From assembly GCA_025937835.1 (NCBI GenBank), contig JAICQO010000063.1:1-39187 (forward strand): a DNA stretch of 39,187 nt, given 5' to 3'. The notes under the pieces were generated by a model. The model worked only from the letters and a program-made list of their open reading frames with translations, was not told the DNA's origin and searched no databases. The position numbers were made by a program, and so were the translations under genes. This document shows, piece after piece, positions 1 through 8,277 of this stretch (position 1 is the stretch's first letter; the number at the start of each line of letters is the position of its first letter). This DNA is from Polyangiaceae bacterium (GTDB lineage: Bacteria; Myxococcota_A; Polyangia; Polyangiales; Polyangiaceae).

Positions 1-2139
1 ACGTATCTGAACGTCGTGGGGCCGGAGGCGAGCCTCGAGCACGTGCGGCGCTGCTGGGCCTCGCTCTACACCGAGCGTGCGGTGACGTACCGCTCGCGGA
101 ACGGCTTCGACCAGCGAAAGGTGTCGATGGCCGTGATCGTCCAGCGCATGGTCCCTGCGCAAGCGGCGGGCATCCTGTTCACCGCCGATCCGGTCACCGG
201 TAATCGAAAGGTCAGCTCCATCGAGGCGAGCTTCGGCCTCGGCGAGGCGTTGGTCTCGGGTCTCGTGAATCCCGACGTCTACAAGGTGCAGGGCGAACGC
301 GTCGTGGCCACGGTTTTGGCACCCCGGCAGGCGCCTCGCGCAGGTGCTCTGCTGACCGAACGGCAGGCGCTCGAGCTCTCACGGCTCGGGCGGCGGATCG
401 AGGCTCATTTCGGCTGCCCTCAGGACATCGAGTGGTGCGCGGCCGACGGGCTCTTTCACTTCGTGCAGAGCCGGCCGATCACCACGCTCTTTCCCGTCCC
501 CGCGGTGAGCGACGGAGAGAACCACGTTTACGTCTCCGTCGGTCATCAACAGATGATGACGCATGCGATGAAGCCACTGGGGCTATCCGTGTGGCAGCTG
601 ACCACCGCGCGCCAGATGGCCGAGGCCGGCGGCAGGCTGTTCGTCGACGTCACCCGCCCGTTGTCTTCACCCGAGAGCCGGAAAAACTTGCTCGATGCGC
701 TCGGAAAATCGGACCCGCTGATCCGAGACGCACTGCAGACGCTCGTGGACCGCGGGGACTTCATCACCGAGATCCCGGACGCGGGCACGGCCTGGGCCCC
801 ACCGGGCACCACGGAGACTCCGCTCGAGACCGATCCGGCGATCCCTGCGGAGCTCGTCGCGCGCAGCCAGGCGTCGATCGCGACGCTCGAACGCGAGATC
901 GCGGCCCAGTCCGGTCCCGCTCTGTTCGACTTCATCCTGGCCGACATCCAGGAGCTGCGGCGGATTTCGTTCGAGCCGCGCAGCATGCAAGTGATCCTGG
1001 CGGCGATGCAGGCGAACTGGTGGCTCAACGAGCAGCTGCAGGCCTGGCTGGGCGAGAAAAACGCCGCCGACACGCTCACGCAGTCAGTGCCGCACAACGT
1101 CACGTCGGAGATGGGGCTTGCATTGCTCGAGGTCGCGGACGTGATTCGACCGCATCCGGAGCTCGTGACCCTTTTGGAGCGCGTCGAAGACGATGGCTTC
1201 TTGGAGGCGCTGCCCAGCGTAGCGGGCGGACGCGAAGCACAGGACGCCATCCAACGCTTCCTCGACAGGTACGGCATGCGCTGCGGTGGGGAGATCGACA
1301 TCACGCGGCCCCGCTGGAGCGAACGCCCGAGCACGCTGGTCCCGGCGCTCCTCGGGAACATCAAGAATTTCCAGCCCGGAGAGGGCAAGCGGCGCTTCGA
1401 GCAAGGGTGCGAGCAGGCCCAACAGAAGGAACGAGAAATCCTCGAGCGCTTGCGGCGACTCCCCGACGGCGCGCACAAGGCCGACGAAGCCAAACGCAGG
1501 ATCGACCGCGTACGAACCTTCGCCGGCTACCGCGAATACCCCAAGTACGGGATGGTGAGCCGCTACTTCGCCTACAAGCAGGCTCTGTTGAAAGAAGCCG
1601 AGCGCCTCGTCGCAGCCGGTGTGCTCCGAGAAATAGAAGATATCTACTATCTCCGTTTCGAGGAGCTGCGTGACGTCGTGCGCACGCAGCGCTTGGATCA
1701 AGCGCTCGTCCGCGAGCGCAAGCAGGCGTTTCGAACGTATGAAGCACTCACGCCTCCGCGGGTGCTCACCTCCGACGGCGAGGCTTTGACCGGGGAATAC
1801 CGGCGCGAAGCTCTGCCCCCTGGCGCGCTCGTCGGCCTGCCGGTTTCGAGCGGCAGCGTGGAGGGCCGCGCCCGGGTGATTCTGGAGATGGCCCAGGCCG
1901 AGCTCCAGCCGGGCGACATTCTGGTCACCACCTTCACGGACCCGAGCTGGACTCCGCTGTTCGTCGCGATCCAGGGGCTCGTGACGGAGGTCGGCGGCCT
2001 GATGACGCACGGCGCGGTCATCGCCCGGGAGTACGGTTTGCCCGCCGTGGTCGGAGTCGAAGGCGCCACGCGGTTGATCCGCGATGGACAGCGGATCCGC
2101 GTGCACGGGACGGACGGGTTCGTCGAAATCTTGTCGTAG
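1..2139 (+). CDS. rph: Rifampicin phosphotransferase-like PEP-utilising enzyme, 5' end outside window
   Basis: The frame is open from the first base, so the N-terminus lies upstream; about 712 residues remain against about 870 in the characterised Rph family, so roughly 150 residues of the ATP-grasp domain are missing. The visible part starts in the ATP-binding domain (SLYTERAVTYR, then GILFTADPVTGN) and ends it at DIEWC and QSRPITTL. The middle domain carries the family's VGHQQMMTHAMKPLG stretch and GGRLFVDVT. The C-terminal swivelling domain has TEVGGLMTHGAVIAREYG, whose His (codon 2008-2010) is the phospho-carrier. Known Rph enzymes use ATP to phosphorylate rifamycins and release AMP and phosphate. 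The HQQMM region argues for Rph over PEP synthase, but the substrate here is inferred. No partner gene lies downstream on this strand. Confidence 0.85.
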   Translation, partial: TYLNVVGPEASLEHVRRCWASLYTERAVTYRSRNGFDQRKVSMAVIVQRMVPAQAAGILFTADPVTGNRKVSSIEASFGLGEALVSGLVNPDVYKVQGERVVATVLAPRQAPRAGALLTERQALELSRLGRRIEAHFGCPQDIEWCAADGLFHFVQSRPITTLFPVPAVSDGENHVYVSVGHQQMMTHAMKPLGLSVWQLTTARQMAEAGGRLFVDVTRPLSSPESRKNLLDALGKSDPLIRDALQTLVDRGDFITEIPDAGTAWAPPGTTETPLETDPAIPAELVARSQASIATLEREIAAQSGPALFDFILADIQELRRISFEPRSMQVILAAMQANWWLNEQLQAWLGEKNAADTLTQSVPHNVTSEMGLALLEVADVIRPHPELVTLLERVEDDGFLEALPSVAGGREAQDAIQRFLDRYGMRCGGEIDITRPRWSERPSTLVPALLGNIKNFQPGEGKRRFEQGCEQAQQKEREILERLRRLPDGAHKADEAKRRIDRVRTFAGYREYPKYGMVSRYFAYKQALLKEAERLVAAGVLREIEDIYYLRFEELRDVVRTQRLDQALVRERKQAFRTYEALTPPRVLTSDGEALTGEYRREALPPGALVGLPVSSGSVEGRARVILEMAQAELQPGDILVTTFTDPSWTPLFVAIQGLVTEVGGLMTHGAVIAREYGLPAVVGVEGATRLIRDGQRIRVHGTDGFVEILS

Positions 2140-2319
2140 CGAGCTCCCGCCATCGCGAGGGCCAGCTGAATTGCCGAACCCGCTTGCCACGCGGTCGTCG
2201 AGCAGCGACGGCAACTTCTCTTGCGACGCGGATAGCCCGATCAATCACTTGGTCTACTCGGCTCCAAGCGCCGGAGAGCCGATCCTCGAAATCGTACCGG
2301 ACGGGCTCTGCCCTGAACT

Positions 2320-3696
2320 CTAGAGATGCACGCGCAGGCGATCGCTGTCGCGCACGCCCTGCAAGACCACGAAACCCGCGCTGCGCAGGCCGTCTACCAC
2401 GCGCTCCGGGAGCCAGGCTTCGGCGCTCGGCTGCAGGCGGTAACCCTCTTCGTCGGGCAGCCGAACGATCGGCAGATCCGAGAGCTCGACGCTTCCGTCC
2501 AGCTGTGAGCCGGCGCCCGCATGGCGCTCGGCCAGCGCGTGCGCTGCCAGGTAGGCAGGGTTGCCCCAAGGGAACGCTTCGTGATCGCCCCCCAAAACCT
2601 CCTCGAACTCCAGCCGATCCAGCGACTCTCCGAGCTTGCCGTAGGGCTGCCGCAACAGGTAACGCGGCAGCGCCAGCGCGAGCTGCGCCCCTCCGGCGCG
2701 CGTCTGCGCGAGCGCTTGCCAGGCTTCGAGCGCGGAAGGCGGAGGCGCGACCGCTTCGGGAGGCGCCACTGAGCCTGCAAAGCTCGCGTACCCTGCGAGC
2801 GCTGGGCTCGCTCCAATCGCGAGGATGGCCCCGTGCGCATGGCAAGCGCGGAGCAGTGATTGCAGCGCCGCGATGCCCTCCGCGCTGGCAGCAACGTAGT
2901 CGTCCACCACCACCAGCGAGGGGCGCTGTGCTTCGAGCAGCGCATCGAAAGCGCTCGGCTCAGCGAGCAGCTCCGCGGGCGACGCATCCAGCACCTGATA
3001 GCGAACGAGCTCCTCGTCGGGGCAATTGCGGCACAGGCCGTCGATGGCGCGCCACGTCGCCTCCAAGCTGCGGAAGGCGGGGTCGTGCAACAGCGCGCGG
3101 AGCCGCATCCCGAGCTCCGATTCGGCTGCGGAGCCTCGCGCCTGCTGAGCGCTGCTCGGGGCCGCTGCCAAGCCGGCATCGCCCACCGCGCTGCGGATCA
3201 GCTGGTCGACGACGCTGCGTGGCCCAGCGTGGGTCGCGGCGGGGTCCGGTCGAGCCGCGCCGCCCGCGGGCGCGCCCAGCAGCTTTTCGAGCAAGTCGGA
3301 GTCCGCTCCCGGAGCTGCTTGCGACGCGGCCGGACTGTCCGGAGTGTGCCGGTGCTCGAAGAGCGCGCGCAGCGGCGCCACGCTGCGCAGCAGTTGGTCC
3401 GGGTGCAGGTCGTCGAGCGAACGTGGGCTCAACCCAAAGCTGAGCTCACCGACCTCGACCTCCAGCTCGGCGCCGAAGGCCGCGAATACCGAATCCAGGT
3501 TGTCTACGGCGATCGAACGGGCGCGGCGCCCCGACAGCGGTGCCGTCACACCACGCGCGCGGCGGCCGCTGCAGTCGGCGACCATCAGGATCCCCATCGG
3601 TTCGTCCGCCCGAAGCCGTCCCGATTTCGAGGTCGCGCTGCCGAGGTCGATCTCGAACCTCAGCCCACGACCCTTCCCGGAGCTCACCGCAGCCAT
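2320..3696 (-). CDS. Fused TssB-like/TssC-like type VI sheath protein
   Basis: The N-terminal third looks like the small sheath subunit TssB/VipA: LRFEIDLG, then GILMVADCSGR, SIAVDNLDSVFAAF and SFGLSPRSLDDLHPDQLL, the hallmark (S/L)DDFHPD region. After a Pro/Ala-rich joint, the rest resembles the large subunit TssC/VipB: LLHDPAFRSLEATWRAIDGL, later ALPRYLLRQPYGK, LEFEEVLGG and WGNPAYLAAHAL. At about 458 residues it is shorter than a separate TssB plus TssC (about 170 plus 500), so the TssC part is abbreviated. An in-frame TTG at 3732 exists; I chose the ATG because GGAGG lies just before it, though spacing is short. It follows the phosphatase on the same strand and is probably co-transcribed. 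No other T6SS gene is in the window. Family membership is well supported; a role in an actual sheath is not shown. Confidence 0.72.
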   Translation of the reverse strand: MAAVSSGKGRGLRFEIDLGSATSKSGRLRADEPMGILMVADCSGRRARGVTAPLSGRRARSIAVDNLDSVFAAFGAELEVEVGELSFGLSPRSLDDLHPDQLLRSVAPLRALFEHRHTPDSPAASQAAPGADSDLLEKLLGAPAGGAARPDPAATHAGPRSVVDQLIRSAVGDAGLAAAPSSAQQARGSAAESELGMRLRALLHDPAFRSLEATWRAIDGLCRNCPDEELVRYQVLDASPAELLAEPSAFDALLEAQRPSLVVVDDYVAASAEGIAALQSLLRACHAHGAILAIGASPALAGYASFAGSVAPPEAVAPPPSALEAWQALAQTRAGGAQLALALPRYLLRQPYGKLGESLDRLEFEEVLGGDHEAFPWGNPAYLAAHALAERHAGAGSQLDGSVELSDLPIVRLPDEEGYRLQPSAEAWLPERVVDGLRSAGFVVLQGVRDSDRLRVHL

Positions 3697-3758
3697 GGAC
3701 CTCCGGATCTCAGAAAACCCGCCGCCCGCCAAGCAGAATCAGCCGGGCTGATCCGCGT

Positions 3759-4751
3759 TCAAGCTTTGGAACCGCGCGCGTTCCACAGCAAGCGCATCGC
3801 CGCCGGCGTCCACTCGTAGCCCGAGCTGCCGGCGAGCACGAGCGCTGCGCGGGGCGAATCGGGGCCCGAGGCGAGCCCTACGTCCACCGAGACCAGGCGG
3901 CCCCCCGCTTGGACGTGGATCCGACCCTCGCGACCTCCGCGCAGCGAGCGCGTCTGAGTGTGACCAACGATCATGCGCTCCGCGCCGAGCAGCGCCAACG
4001 ACTTCCCGAGGGCGCTCCGCGATTCCGCTCCACCGCGCACGAGGCTCCGGTCCCAGAGCGGGCCCCGGTTGTTGCGGAACAGGCCGCGCTTCGACAGCGT
4101 CCAGATGCCCCGCTTGCCTGCCGCCGCCCATTCCTGCTGCGCGAGCCGATCCAGGGCGTCGATGCCGAGCTCCGCCCATTCGGGGAGCAGACCTGCGTGC
4201 ACGAACAGCGAGCCCTGGCTGAGGTAGGCCACCGGCAGCGAACGCAAGGCGCGTCCGAGCGTGGCGTTCGGAGCCAGCGCCCGCCGCAGCGCCGCACGGC
4301 CCGGCACGTGCTCCACCTTCCATGCCTCGAGGCGGGGGGCGATCGGCAACACCACGCCCCGGGTTCGCTTTCGCGCGAGCTGGCGCATGGCGCGGGCCAC
4401 GCGAGCGGGCCAGGCGCGGCGCTCAGCCGCCGTTGCAAAGGTCAGGTACTCGGCCTCCGTGCAGTAGCCTTCGTGGCGAAGCGCGCTCATCGCCTCGTGA
4501 TTGCCGAGCAACACCGTGACGCGGCCGCCGCTCACTCGTGCCTCTCGGCGCAAGCGCAGCAGCAGCTTCAACGCCTGCACGGCGCCCCCTCCCCGGTTGA
4601 AGATGTCTCCGAGCTGCACGAGCTCGGCTCGCCCCCCGATCCACTCGAGTCGGCGATTGACGAGCTTCGTGCCCCGCAGGATCTCGACGAGAGCGTCGTA
4701 CGCGGCGTTCAGGTCGCCAATCACGACGATACGCGAGCTCATGCCGACCAT
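3759..4751 (-). CDS. PPP/Shelph-like metallophosphoesterase with variant metal motifs
   Basis: A 330-residue calcineurin-like phosphatase. The motif order is that of the PPP superfamily: VVIGDLN (near residue 12), LGDIFNRGG (near 68), LLGNHEAM (near 102) and IVGHTQTR in the C-terminal third. Two canonical positions differ: GDxHG reads GDLNA, so the metal-ligand His is Asn, and GDxxDRG reads GDIFNRG. I see no signal peptide, so it is probably cytoplasmic. It would hydrolyse phosphoesters, possibly phosphoproteins or nucleotides; the substrate is unknown. It begins 19 bases after the transglycosylase stop and ends about 60 bases before the sheath-like gene start, which suggests one operon. A second in-frame ATG lies three codons downstream (4743). 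Confidence 0.75.
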   Translation of the reverse strand: MVGMSSRIVVIGDLNAAYDALVEILRGTKLVNRRLEWIGGRAELVQLGDIFNRGGGAVQALKLLLRLRREARVSGGRVTVLLGNHEAMSALRHEGYCTEAEYLTFATAAERRAWPARVARAMRQLARKRTRGVVLPIAPRLEAWKVEHVPGRAALRRALAPNATLGRALRSLPVAYLSQGSLFVHAGLLPEWAELGIDALDRLAQQEWAAAGKRGIWTLSKRGLFRNNRGPLWDRSLVRGGAESRSALGKSLALLGAERMIVGHTQTRSLRGGREGRIHVQAGGRLVSVDVGLASGPDSPRAALVLAGSSGYEWTPAAMRLLWNARGSKA

Positions 4752-4770
4752 CCGCCGCAGCAGAAAAACC

Positions 4771-5391
4771 TCACTTCCGTGCGACCCGACGCGACGCGGC
4801 TCCCGCCTTTGCGGGCTTGGGCTTGGGCTTGGGCTTGGGCGTGCCCTTCGCCTTGGCGGGCGCAGCGAAGCGATTCATCAACTCTCGGCGGTTGGCGAGG
4901 ACTTTCTGCGTGAGCTTCGGGACCGCGGGGAGCGCGATCCAGCTGCTCTTTCGCCGCTGATGGCCGCAGATCGCGCCGCGACGCATGTCGAGCCCCTGGT
5001 AGCCAGGCAGCCAGTGGATAGCGAGCTCGCTGCCGACGCGCCGGTTGCAGTAGCCGCGCCAGGTGGCCATCGTGCGCGCGGTCTCCGATAGGTTGTACTT
5101 CCACCCCAAGAGCGCGGCCTTGATGCGCTCGCACGCGCGGCCGTCCGGCGCCTCGACACACTTCCGGTAATTGCTGGGCATGATTTGCCCGAGCCCGCGC
5201 GCCCCTGTTCGCCGGTTGATGGCTCCTGATTGCCAGGCACTTTCGTTGCGCACCACGGCGATGATCGTGAACGGATCGAGGTCGTGTTTGACGGCAAGCG
5301 CCTGCAGATGGACGCTGGCCTCCGCCTTATGCTGAAACTTGGGAGCCACGAACTCGAGGGCAGCCACGATCACATGTAGAGCGCGGAGCAT
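4771..5391 (-). CDS. Lytic transglycosylase, SLT domain
   Basis: A 206-residue protein with a soluble lytic transglycosylase (goose-lysozyme-like) domain. VVRNESAW holds the catalytic Glu, GARGLGQIMPSNY is the second family motif, and YNL and MATWRGYC follow at the usual spacing. The family cleaves the MurNAc-GlcNAc bond of peptidoglycan and leaves 1,6-anhydro-MurNAc. The N-terminus is moderately hydrophobic but not a clear signal peptide, so the export route is uncertain. The C-terminal 25 residues are a basic tail with a KPKPKPKP run. It is first in a minus-strand run followed by the phosphatase and the sheath-like protein. A cell-wall lytic enzyme beside a sheath-like protein fits wall remodelling for an envelope-spanning machine, but that link is inference. 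Confidence 0.85.
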   Translation of the reverse strand: MLRALHVIVAALEFVAPKFQHKAEASVHLQALAVKHDLDPFTIIAVVRNESAWQSGAINRRTGARGLGQIMPSNYRKCVEAPDGRACERIKAALLGWKYNLSETARTMATWRGYCNRRVGSELAIHWLPGYQGLDMRRGAICGHQRRKSSWIALPAVPKLTQKVLANRRELMNRFAAPAKAKGTPKPKPKPKPAKAGAASRRVARK

Positions 5392-5589
5392 GACCAGGCT
5401 CTATCGGCCGGGTTCGAGATTTCGGCCAAATCTCCGGCAGGGTGGGTCAGATCCCTGATCCGCGGACCGCGCTCGCGCATTGGAACGGGCATGAGCCGAG
5501 CCAGACGAACCCGCCCCCGCTCCCGAATGCGCGGGACGCGTTTCCTCGCTTTTTCCGACGGATCAAGGGCACTCGATTCACTGCGCCGC

Positions 5590-6780
5590 ATGACGGCGCG
5601 CCCCTGGTTGCTCCCCCCGTTGCTGGCCGCACTGGCGGTCGGGTGCGCCGCGGAAAGCGGTGCGGGGTCCGACCCGGCACCCTCGACGGGCGGGCAGATC
5701 GCTACCGGCGGCAAGCCACCCACCACGGGCGGCGTCGCTTCTCGCGGGGGAACCGAGAGCGGCGGGCGGGCGGGCGCGGTTGCGGGTGGCAGCGGCGGCG
5801 CGGCCCCAACGGCCAGCGGCGGAGCGCCGAGCCAGGCAGGGATGTCTCCCACGGGAGGAAGAACATCGCCGACCGGCGGCGTCGGTCCGGGCTCCGGTTC
5901 GGGCGGCGACTCGCAGACCGGGGGTGCCTCGCCGACCGGAGGAGCTCGGCAGACGAGCGCGGGGGCTTCGGGCGCTGGCGGTGCGCCCGCTGGCGGTGCG
6001 GCGTCGGGCGGTGCGCCCCCTGCAACAGGGGGAACGGGAGGCCGCGGCAGCGGCCCGATCGACGTCCAGGGCGTGACCACTGCCTGCCCCGGTGCGGTCC
6101 CGAAAGGGGTGACCGCCAGCTGGTGCTCGTGCGAGCAATGGGGTCAGAAAACGATCGGCGAGTACACGTATTACAATAACCTCTGGGGCACCGGGCCCGG
6201 ACCTCAGTGCATCTGGCTCGCCGAATCCGGAGCTTGGGGCGTCGCGTCGTCACATCCGAACGGCGGCGGCATCAAATCGTATCCCAACATCTCCGTCTCG
6301 CCGCAGAAGGCGATTTCGAGCATCCAGACCTACACGAGCAGCTTCGAGATCCAGGTGCCCGGCGGGGGGATGTACGACACGGCGTACGACCTGTGGGTGA
6401 AGGGGACGACCTCCGCGCGGATCGAGATCATGTTGTGGATGAGCCACCGCGGCGGAGCGCAACCGATTGCCCAGGCCTACGATGCCTCGGGCGCAATCGC
6501 CGACGCGACCAACGTGACGGTCGGCGGACACACCTGGAACGTCTACTACGGCACGAACGGGGCGAACGACGTGGCTTCGTTTCTCCGGACGAGCAACACC
6601 AACGCCGCCACGGTCGACATCAAGGCCATCCTTGCCTGGTTGATCGCCAACAACCGCTCCAAGTACGCGGTGTTCACGGACAGCTACACGCTGGATCAAG
6701 TCCAGTTCGGCCACGAGATCACCACGGACAGCGGCACTCAGGCCTACGTGACGCCCAGCTTCTCGGTCACTTCCAACTGA
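5590..6780 (+). CDS. GH12 endoglucanase/xyloglucanase lipoprotein
   Basis: The frame opens at 5491, but the ATG at 5590 gives a proper lipoprotein signal peptide (LLAALAVGC, lipidated Cys19), so I start there. Residues 20 to about 162 are a Gly/Ser/Thr/Pro linker with many TGG and SGG units. Residues about 163-396 are a GH12 domain: YNNLWG, QCIWL, SSHPNGGGIKSYPN, YDLWV, then RIEIMLWM (nucleophile Glu) and VQFGHEITTDSG (acid/base Glu region). GH12 enzymes hydrolyse beta-1,4-glucans such as cellulose and xyloglucan with retention. No carbohydrate-binding module is present. A hairpin overlaps its stop codon, and the DUF8021-like gene converges on it. The family call is strong; substrate preference cannot be read from sequence. 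Confidence 0.9.
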   Translation: MTARPWLLPPLLAALAVGCAAESGAGSDPAPSTGGQIATGGKPPTTGGVASRGGTESGGRAGAVAGGSGGAAPTASGGAPSQAGMSPTGGRTSPTGGVGPGSGSGGDSQTGGASPTGGARQTSAGASGAGGAPAGGAASGGAPPATGGTGGRGSGPIDVQGVTTACPGAVPKGVTASWCSCEQWGQKTIGEYTYYNNLWGTGPGPQCIWLAESGAWGVASSHPNGGGIKSYPNISVSPQKAISSIQTYTSSFEIQVPGGGMYDTAYDLWVKGTTSARIEIMLWMSHRGGAQPIAQAYDASGAIADATNVTVGGHTWNVYYGTNGANDVASFLRTSNTNAATVDIKAILAWLIANNRSKYAVFTDSYTLDQVQFGHEITTDSGTQAYVTPSFSVTSN

Positions 6781-6805
6781 GCGCGCGGCAAGCCGCGTGC
6801 GCTCA
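6778..6805. terminator. Hairpin spanning both stop codons of convergent genes
   Basis: TGAGCGC-GCGGC, AA, GCCGC-(GT)-GCGCTCA: 12 paired bases with a two-base bulge. The left end is the TGA stop of the GH12 gene and the right end is the complement of the TGA stop of the DUF8021-like gene. No T-run follows on either strand, so it may act as a bidirectional transcript end or 3' stabiliser rather than a textbook intrinsic terminator. Confidence 0.6.
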
Positions 6806-8026
6806 ATCCCAGCCCGACTCCCCGTCGGTGTTGCGCAAGATCGCGTGCACCGCGTGGACCTGGCCGCCCGACATCTTGATCATGTGCATGTCGAGGTGAC
6901 CCGTCGTCTGGAAGTCGAAGATCGTGAAGCCCGCCGCGATCCCGCGGACCTCATCGACCACGATCACGCGCGGCTCGAAGATCGGGCTCGCGGGCACGTT
7001 CTGCGTGCACGAAGCACCCGCGCCGCACGAGAAATTGCCACCGCCGTTCTCGAGCCGGCGGCAGGCGCTCGTCACGTTGCAAACTCCGGAAGGAAACGCG
7101 CGGAAGTACTTGTCGATCCAGCTCGACAGCTCTTGGCGCGTGGCGCGCTGACCCTCGGGGACCTCGTCGTGCCAGCCGATGCCTTCCGCGATGTCGATGA
7201 TCGCGCCGGGGTCCGAGTCCACCGCGAAGGACGCGGTGTAGTCTCCCGGGCGCACGACGATGCTTTCGATTTCGGTGAGCTGCCCGCCCGCGACCTTTAT
7301 CCGCAGCGCCACGGGAAGATCCGTGTTGCCCTCCGGAATCACGGCTTCGGCCGCGGCGGCGCAGGCCGTCGTGTCCAGGGCGCGCTGGGAGTACTTGGTC
7401 TCTCCCGCGTTCATCCAGAAGTCGGTCTTGCCGAGCTCTGCCGCCTTGGCATTCTCGGTGAACTTCAGGTTGGCAGCGAGCGGGAGCGTCGAGGGATCGC
7501 CGGCGGCGAGCGCCGCGAAGTAATCATCGAGCAGGCCGTCGAGCAACGCGCGCGTGCACTCGGTGCTCGGCGCTCCGCCTGAGCCGGACGCTCCAGCAGT
7601 GGAGCCTCCCACGCCCCCGCCGCCATTCTGAGCACCTCCGCCGGGTGCGCCTGCACCACTCACGCCACCCGCGGATTTCTCACCCGCCTGCCCCGTCGAG
7701 CCTCCACGTCCCCCACCCGGGCTCTGCCCGCCGGACTGAGACGCACCGCCGCTGCCGTTCTGGCCGCCGGTCTGCGCTTTGCCACCCGAGCTGCTTTGCC
7801 CGCCAGTTGCAGGAGCTCCGCCGGTGGTGCTCCGTCCACCGGTGACGCCGCTTCCACCCGCTCCGCCCTGTCCGCCCGTCGCCGAGCTTCCGCCCGTGGT
7901 GCTCTCCTCGCTCTTGCCGCCTTCGTCGGCCTTGTCGCTTCCACAAGCCGCGACGCTGAGGAACGCCAACGCAAGCCCAGAAAAGGCCGTGAAGCTGCTA
8001 CGAGAAAAGCGCCGCCGGGATGCCAT
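6803..8026 (-). CDS. Lipoprotein with GG-rich linker and DUF8021/SnoaL-like domain
   Basis: A 407-residue protein. Residues 1-28 are a lipoprotein signal peptide (LAFLSVAAC, Cys28), and 29 to about 154 are a Gly/Ser/Thr linker like those of the neighbouring hydrolases. From residue 157 the sequence resembles the NTF2/SnoaL-fold family annotated as DUF8021: DDYFAALAAGDPSTLPLA, LKFTENAKAAELGKTDFW, LRIKVAGGQLTEIESIV, a second Cys-containing part, and GHLDMHMIKMSGGQVHAV. Members are secreted proteins of unknown activity; some SnoaL-fold proteins are cyclases or isomerases. It converges on the GH12 gene. Sharing the signal and linker design suggests it is displayed at the same place as the CAZymes. 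I do not assign a reaction. Confidence 0.65.
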   Translation of the reverse strand: MASRRRFSRSSFTAFSGLALAFLSVAACGSDKADEGGKSEESTTGGSSATGGQGGAGGSGVTGGRSTTGGAPATGGQSSSGGKAQTGGQNGSGGASQSGGQSPGGGRGGSTGQAGEKSAGGVSGAGAPGGGAQNGGGGVGGSTAGASGSGGAPSTECTRALLDGLLDDYFAALAAGDPSTLPLAANLKFTENAKAAELGKTDFWMNAGETKYSQRALDTTACAAAAEAVIPEGNTDLPVALRIKVAGGQLTEIESIVVRPGDYTASFAVDSDPGAIIDIAEGIGWHDEVPEGQRATRQELSSWIDKYFRAFPSGVCNVTSACRRLENGGGNFSCGAGASCTQNVPASPIFEPRVIVVDEVRGIAAGFTIFDFQTTGHLDMHMIKMSGGQVHAVHAILRNTDGESGWD

Positions 8027-8091
8027 GGGAAACGAAGAGTATCATGCGTTTCTTCGCACACGCCCGCTCGGCGTCACATCGGGAGGGACTA

Positions 8092-8197
8092 TCACTTTCG
8101 TGGGAAAGATTCGCGGTGGGCAAATCCTTAAGGCGCAGCGCCGTTGCTCCAAGCGTCGGGAGGCCCGATCACTTTCGAACGCGCGATGTCACTTTCG
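8092..8197 (+). repeat. Three direct copies of TCACTTTCG
   Basis: Copies start at 8092, 8169 and 8189; the last two are 20 bases apart and extend to (A)TGTCACTTTCG(G/A)ACG-like sequence, followed by a further TGTCAC. Repeated end-proximal motifs of this kind are typical of IS21-family termini, so this could be the scar of a decayed element. No transposase remnant was seen. Alternatively it is a cluster of regulator sites upstream of the PP2C gene. Confidence 0.4.
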
Positions 8198-8277
8198 GAC
8201 GTGTGATGTCACGCAGCGCGCGAGCGCCGCATCCTGGCCTGGGTGCAACGGCGCGGTTCTTGCGTCGAATTGGTTCG

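Noticed and set aside
432-1673. Second long plus-strand frame inside rph
   Set aside because: Arg-rich shadow frame with no domain; rph motifs run through the same bases.
2140-2319. Possible short gene between rph and the sheath-like gene
   Set aside because: A plus-strand frame ends GEPILEIVPDGLCPEL, but its upstream part lies inside rph and it has no start with a ribosome site of its own.
4800-4860. Hexamer repeat GGGCTT in the transglycosylase gene
   Set aside because: It encodes the KPKPKPKP tail; ordinary coding low complexity, not a CRISPR or mobile repeat.
5400-5450. GGGTTCGAGATTTCGG resembling a tRNA T-arm
   Set aside because: No acceptor, D or anticodon arms can be formed around it.
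5370-6080. Long Pro-rich antisense frame opposite the GH12 linker (PPVG/APP repeats)
   Set aside because: It is the complement of the GG-rich linker codons; similar frames lie opposite every linker here. It has no start context or family match.
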